Positions 59,336-64,000 of a stretch of DNA of 64,000 nucleotides are shown here, piece by piece. The notes beneath the pieces are model-generated. The model had not been told where the DNA came from. It searched no databases and saw only the letters and a program-made list of their open reading frames with translations. Position numbers and translations under genes: made by a program. Numbering within the stretch: the first letter of the stretch is position 1; every line of letters begins with the position of its first letter. This DNA is from Polyodon spathula (lineage: Eukaryota; Chordata; Actinopteri; Acipenseriformes; Polyodontidae), in the NCBI RefSeq assembly GCF_017654505.1, contig NC_054539.1:65180256-65244255 (forward strand). The letters are read 5' to 3'.

Positions 59336-60600
59336 GGAACAAGCTAAAAAATCAGCTCCCATGGCTTCTAGCTCAGGATCGGGTCGGTCCTGAGCAGAGG
59401 CAGCTGAGCCAGATCGCTGCGCTGGCTCCGTAGCCTCCCCTCCAGACTCTTCACCAATCCCCCCCACCTGAAACTTCTTGGACTCCCTCCATTACCAGCC
59501 CTGTTTAGTTTTTCGGAGTTTAAATCTATGGCAATACCATGCCGGGTCACGAAAGGGGAAGACTCTCCAATTACTTCCTCTTTCTTAGCCAATAGGGAGG
59601 ATGGGGGTGTCACAGCAGCCAACCAATCTTTGAACTGCTCTCAGTCCGCCCCAGAACTACAGGCACTGGCAATTGAGAACAGAAACCCAACTGTACTTGC
59701 GTCATCTGGTGGCCAATTTTCACATACATCTTGGGATAAGTGCACACATCTCCATGAATACATGTTATATGCACCTGTACCATTATTTGCTTATACCCAG
59801 GTGAGATTAAGCTCTCTTGTATTAGGAACTGACTACACCTTGAATCTAAGAGAGCCTGGGTTTGTGTATAACCACTGACACAGGAATAACAAAACCCATC
59901 TGCTGGAGTGACTGATGGAATGGAACAGTCTTACCTGGTCAGATGAGGTCACATCCCATAGCGGGGCAATCCTGGTCGATGTGGCTCACCTCCCAGCTTG
60001 TTCCACGCATCGGTGGACTGGTTTCTCACCATGAAGCTTCAGCAGGAGGTTGAAACACAGGAGCTGTCAAAGGGGCTCGACATTAGAGTGGCCGTGTGAG
60101 ATCCCGGTCCAACACCGCAGCAGCCCGTGGGTGACCCAGTTCTCGGGCCGGGAGCTCCCGCTGCCACACTCCATCCAAAGACTATCCTGGCTACCCCTCC
60201 CCCAGTCCCTTCACCCTCCCTGAAGTTCTCTCTTCAACCTCTGGTGTTCCTGCCTGGTCTTGCCTCCTCAACCCCCCAAGTCCCACCTCTCAACCATGAG
60301 AGGGAAAGCCAACACACCTCCTCCCAACCTGTCTGTGTCATTGCCATGATTGACAGGCAGATCTTATAAGGCTGCTGCCCTCTTTCTGCAGAACCGTGTG
60401 CCAGACAGTCAGCACAGATTTCCCCTGTTACAGTCAGACACAGAGCATTGGGCATTGACACGCCGCACAGGCGCACAGATTTAATTACAACACAGGTGCT
60501 GCCACTAGGGTACCAGCAATGATAGCACTTGTGTCAGATTTAATAAAAGAAAACAAAGCTCAAAATAAAATTTCGAGGGGTGATAGAAGAGAGAGTGTGC
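59336..60600. repeat. Composite GC-rich retroelement/LTR block
   Basis: Normal to high GC between AT-rich flanks, beside the gypsy RT fragment. 60290-60432 is homologous to 17640-17815 (AGAGGGAAAGCCAACACACC .. CAGTCAGCACAGATTTCCCC then TGTTAC). 60480-60560 shares GGTGCTGCCACTAGGGTACC plus AGCAATG with the LTRs at 51400 and 52430 (GGCCACCA.TAGGGTACCAGCA). Several frames are open but none is recognisable. I read this as nested LTR remnants. Confidence 0.5.
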
Positions 60601-61734
60601 CGATGTCACACTCCAGGTGAAATATTGCCACCCTGTCTGGACTAAATTTTATACATTGAAAATAAATATTTAGCTTTGCAGGACAAATGATATTTTAAGC
60701 ATGCCTATTGTAAAAAAAATAGTAATACAAAATAAAGTACAAGGAGATATTTGTGTTTAAAACATAAAAAAAGAAATAGAATGATGGTTAACTGGTGTTG
60801 ATATATTAATGTTAAATGTAATAGGCATTTTGAAATACAGAATTATCACAATCAAACAGCTGTGCTCCAAACCCTAAAGAGCAAAACAACTGCACACTCA
60901 ATATTTCCAGCTAAAAAAAATCTTTATTGAGTCACAGTAAAAATCCCAACAGCAGGAACATGGATATGTTCTTGCAATATCACAACTGTAAAATATTAAA
61001 GCATATATTTATAGTCTTAACATGAACGACAACAACAAACAACAATATTTTTTGCCTTCTTAAAGAAGTCATTCCATGTCTCTCGTGTACAAAAAATTGA
61101 ATAAAAGTGGTAGCATGATATTTACAGAAAAAAACAATGATGGAAGCACCGTCTTTGAAATATTACATTGCAAGATTTTCACAAATTATTTGTAACATGT
61201 ACAAAGGAAAGGTTAACCACTCAGCTTCACATTTAAAATTGGTCTGAAATATCTAGGTGACATGGTTGCGAATATCAAATGAATATCAAACTTCAAACCA
61301 GCAACCACGCCATGTTGTTGATTTGTTTGCAACCAGCTTCGTGGTTGTTAAGCCCATTGTTAAGCAAATGATACATTGACTTTCCTTGCGTATTCAAATG
61401 GGGTTTGGGCAATGTTGGATTTCATTTTACTTACTATAACAATGATTCTAAAAGGTCTGGCAATAATCCTAAAAGGATGTTTCTAATACAGAATAATCTA
61501 AACATTTTGGCGATTTTATGTCTCTTAAATTCTCCGATGTCCTGGAAATCGCTAGATTTGTAGCTAGTTGCTTTTGACAAAAATTGTCATCGTCAGCCCT
61601 TAAAATCGCTAGATTTAGTGACAGATTTGCTAAGTTGGCAACACTGCATGGCAGTGCATTCACCTCGAGCTGTGGCGCAGACTCTTTTTGAGCTGATTGC
61701 CACCTCCCTGGGCACGCCCCCCAGCCAATCTGGA

Positions 61735-61870
61735 CCTCTCAGCTGCACACATCCGCGCAAGAACCAGTGCCGGGTGAGCCTACATGCTCAATTGGTTGCT
61801 TAGCAACTTGTCTCCTGTTATGCATCACAGCTGCACACATCCATGCAAGAACCAGCGACAGGGTCCTCCT
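61735..61870. repeat. Direct repeat with X-box-like palindrome between copies
   Basis: CAGCTGCACACATCC.CGCAAG-type segments at 61740 and 61829 (CAGCTGCACACATCC then GCAAGAACCAG), 89 bp apart. Between them GTTGCTTAGCAAC (61795-61807) is a 5+5 palindrome resembling an RFX site. Confidence 0.7.
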
Positions 61871-63921
61871 TGTTACACCCCATTCAAAGATATTTGTAAA
61901 CAAAAACATCTGCCTGGGATTTAAAATGAAATGCGACTACTAAGGAAGTTTTAAATCAATAACTACATTTTAAACATTTGAATTTGAACATGATCTTGGA
62001 TGACCTTGTTGAGGGCATTGGTTGATTTGACTTAAAGAAGATTAAGAACTCTGATTATTTTGACAAACTTTTTTTAATGGAGGTCAGAAAAAACTGCTTT
62101 AAAAGAAGCTGACACGTTCACACGGGACATTGCAAAGATATTATGCCTTCTCATGAAAACTGTTTAAGTTTTGTTCCTGCTCATGTCTCTTTACATCATC
62201 CCACAAGTCTGAAACAGACTAAAAATTACCTTTCCTCAGTCAATTTCCCACGGTTTTGCATGAGTGTGGTTCGCTTTGAGTTAAGTGTACTTTCACACAG
62301 CAAATCTGGGCAACCCAAGTTTCAACATCGTCCCCAGATGAGGGCTCAGTTAAAAACACTCCCCAATGTGATAAGGGTGTAAAAGGGTTTTAAACAGAAA
62401 TGCAACTGACATGCAAGGCCTAATAATGGTTTCTTTCTTTTATTTGTATTATATTTGTATACATTGTACAGGGATATAATAAATATAGTAATGATATTCA
62501 CTAACACCAAAAAAGAAACTCACACAACATTCAACCATGTATATTCTTATAACTGGCACACAACAAACTGAGGCTGTCTCACCGAAGGTGGATTTGATCA
62601 ACATGCACCCTGTTAGGATAACCCACAGCAAGACCTGAATAAGCCATTGTACATCACAAAGAAATGACCCTGCATTGCACCACATACCTGTCTGTTATGA
62701 CAGGATTTCCCATAAAAACACAGTGTTGTTGCAACACAGTGATATTCCCCAGTGCTGTAAAATACCTAAAACCCAGCTGTTGCTTATTTCAGTGGGGTAT
62801 GAGTTAAATAAATTGACCTGTAAGTCTGTTTTTCAGTCAGGTCCTGGGAAAAGTTCCAAGGTCAAGTTTTGAATATGATGCAAATTAATCACATAAAAAC
62901 AGAACCCAGATGGTAAAATAAGTACTTATTGGCAGTTACTAATCATTGCTAAAGACCATTCAGGTTTTAAACAACACAAGCTAGAGGTTAGTCTGATTTT
63001 GGCGTAAGTCAACTAAAGAACAGGATTCTACGCTGAGAACTTCTGCATGGTGGAGATGGGGAGGGGAGTGCATTGAAATTAAATTACAGGTTGTGCTGTG
63101 TTTACTGTGATCATTGTGGGCGTTTATAGGACGATTCAATCAGACAAGAAATGTGGTTGAAAAGTGGTTAAAGAATATCAGCAAATATTCTAACAACATA
63201 CTGCCTGAGTTTCTTGTTCAAAAGAAAAACCATAAACTAGACTTATTGCATAATATAATTGAGAAGCTCTCTTTGAAGTGCATGTCTTTCCATATAATGT
63301 CTTGTAAAGAATTTACAGTTGTAATGAAGCACATTGTAAAGGGACTAAGAAAAAGGCTTTTGTAAAGGCTGGTTGGTTTCATGATTTAAACTGAGATGCC
63401 TGGCAGGATGGAAGTGTAACACCTCCCCTGGTACAGGAGTGTACAGAAACAGACAGGACACATGCCTTCAGTTCCAAAATAGCAGAATGTAGAGGGACTA
63501 CACCACTTCAGTGCGAGAAGGCACAGAACAAATTATAGGATACCTTTAGGTTCTTTTTATTCAGAAAACAGATTAAATAACAGGAACATGGTCGCCAAGA
63601 AAATCACCTAAATACATTTTAAAAGATGTTTGTTTTTTGTAAAAATCCTAAAATAGCAACACATTGTTTACAAGGTACTTGGTTAAAACAATCATTCCAT
63701 TCACCTCTAAATGGGTAGATAGCTTGTGAATGGTTAAACCAGGATCACATTAATAAGAAGCTTTATTTTGTAAAGTGCAAATATAACATCCTTGCTACCC
63801 AGTGATAGAGGGGATACATATTTTTACAGATAACAGTAACAGCATTAATAAAAACAAAATAATGTGGTCTAAAAGTCTAAACACACACACAAACACACAG
63901 AATGTCCGTACAGCGGAGAGA

Positions 63922-63925
<4 letters not shown>

Positions 63926-63966
<41 letters not shown>
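63926..63966. repeat. (GA)n microsatellite
   Basis: About 20 GA units near the right edge, preceded by a CACACACACAAACACACA stretch. Confidence 0.95.
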
Positions 63967-63971
<5 letters not shown>

Positions 63972-64000
63972 GCATCACAATATAGCTTATTCTATTTCAC

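Larger units (their letters stand above)
41960..64000. other. Downstream flank without a recognisable gene
   Basis: No exon with homology that I can name on either strand. Unassigned stretches (42000-45000, 46200-47060, 47560-49200, 49340-49980, 52970-53830, 56260-59100, 60610-61650, 61880-63900) are AT-rich single-copy-looking DNA. 61490-61650 carries a repeat with two copies of AAATCGCTAGATTT separated by about 50 bp. Confidence 0.6.

Overview
The window is vertebrate nuclear DNA: AT-rich, intron-dominated and packed with dispersed repeats. The repeat set is fish-like: a CR1-type LINE whose 3' end reads ATAAGAAC/ATAAGAA, L2 fragments, tRNA-derived SINEs with L2-type or V-type tails, an R2/NeSL-like LINE with a restriction-like endonuclease region, hAT and Tc1/mariner MITEs and Ty3/gypsy-like LTR pieces. 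I recognise the CR1 consensus from sturgeon sequence, so a non-teleost ray-finned fish, most likely a sturgeon or relative, is my best guess. That assignment is memory-based inference.

Two real protein-coding genes can be supported, both by short conserved exons with matching splice phases. On the minus strand lies the 5' end of otoferlin (OTOF): exon 1 (30310-30388, start codon included) and exon 2 (18271-18329). The rest of the gene should lie left of base 1. On the plus strand, head-to-head and 4.1 kb away, is a complete four-exon gene for CIMIP2C (formerly FAM166C/C2orf70), a ciliary microtubule inner protein. Its exons at 34489-34562, 38146-38419, 38938-39050 and 41805-41940 join in phase to 198 codons. 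A perfect palindromic X-box (RFX site) and forkhead-like sites lie about 170 bp upstream of its start codon, as expected for a cilium gene.

Layout: 1-18270 is OTOF intron 2 with SINEs, a 19-bp minisatellite, LTR-like pieces and a 30-bp tandem repeat. 18330-30309 is OTOF intron 1 with an L2 LINE, a 660-bp hAT MITE with perfect target duplications, an LTR-like block, a decayed Myb/SANT-like transposon gene split by an R2-like LINE, and another LINE 3' end. 30389-34488 is the bidirectional intergenic region with a Tc1/mariner MITE fragment, a solo LTR and a CR1 3' fragment. 34489-41960 is CIMIP2C. 41960-64000 holds no gene I can support. It contains a complete Tc1/mariner-type MITE, several (TA)n tracts, a small gag-like LTR element, the longest CR1 copy (489-codon reverse-transcriptase ORF, C-terminus frameshifted), a Ty3/gypsy RT fragment and composite LTR/GC-rich repeats. 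From memory of human 2p23.3 the next gene would be CIB4 on the minus strand; I could not find its exons.

I see no clearly novel biological system. The best leads are the divergent OTOF/CIMIP2C promoter region, a possible alternative last exon of CIMIP2C, and several well-delimited mobile elements.
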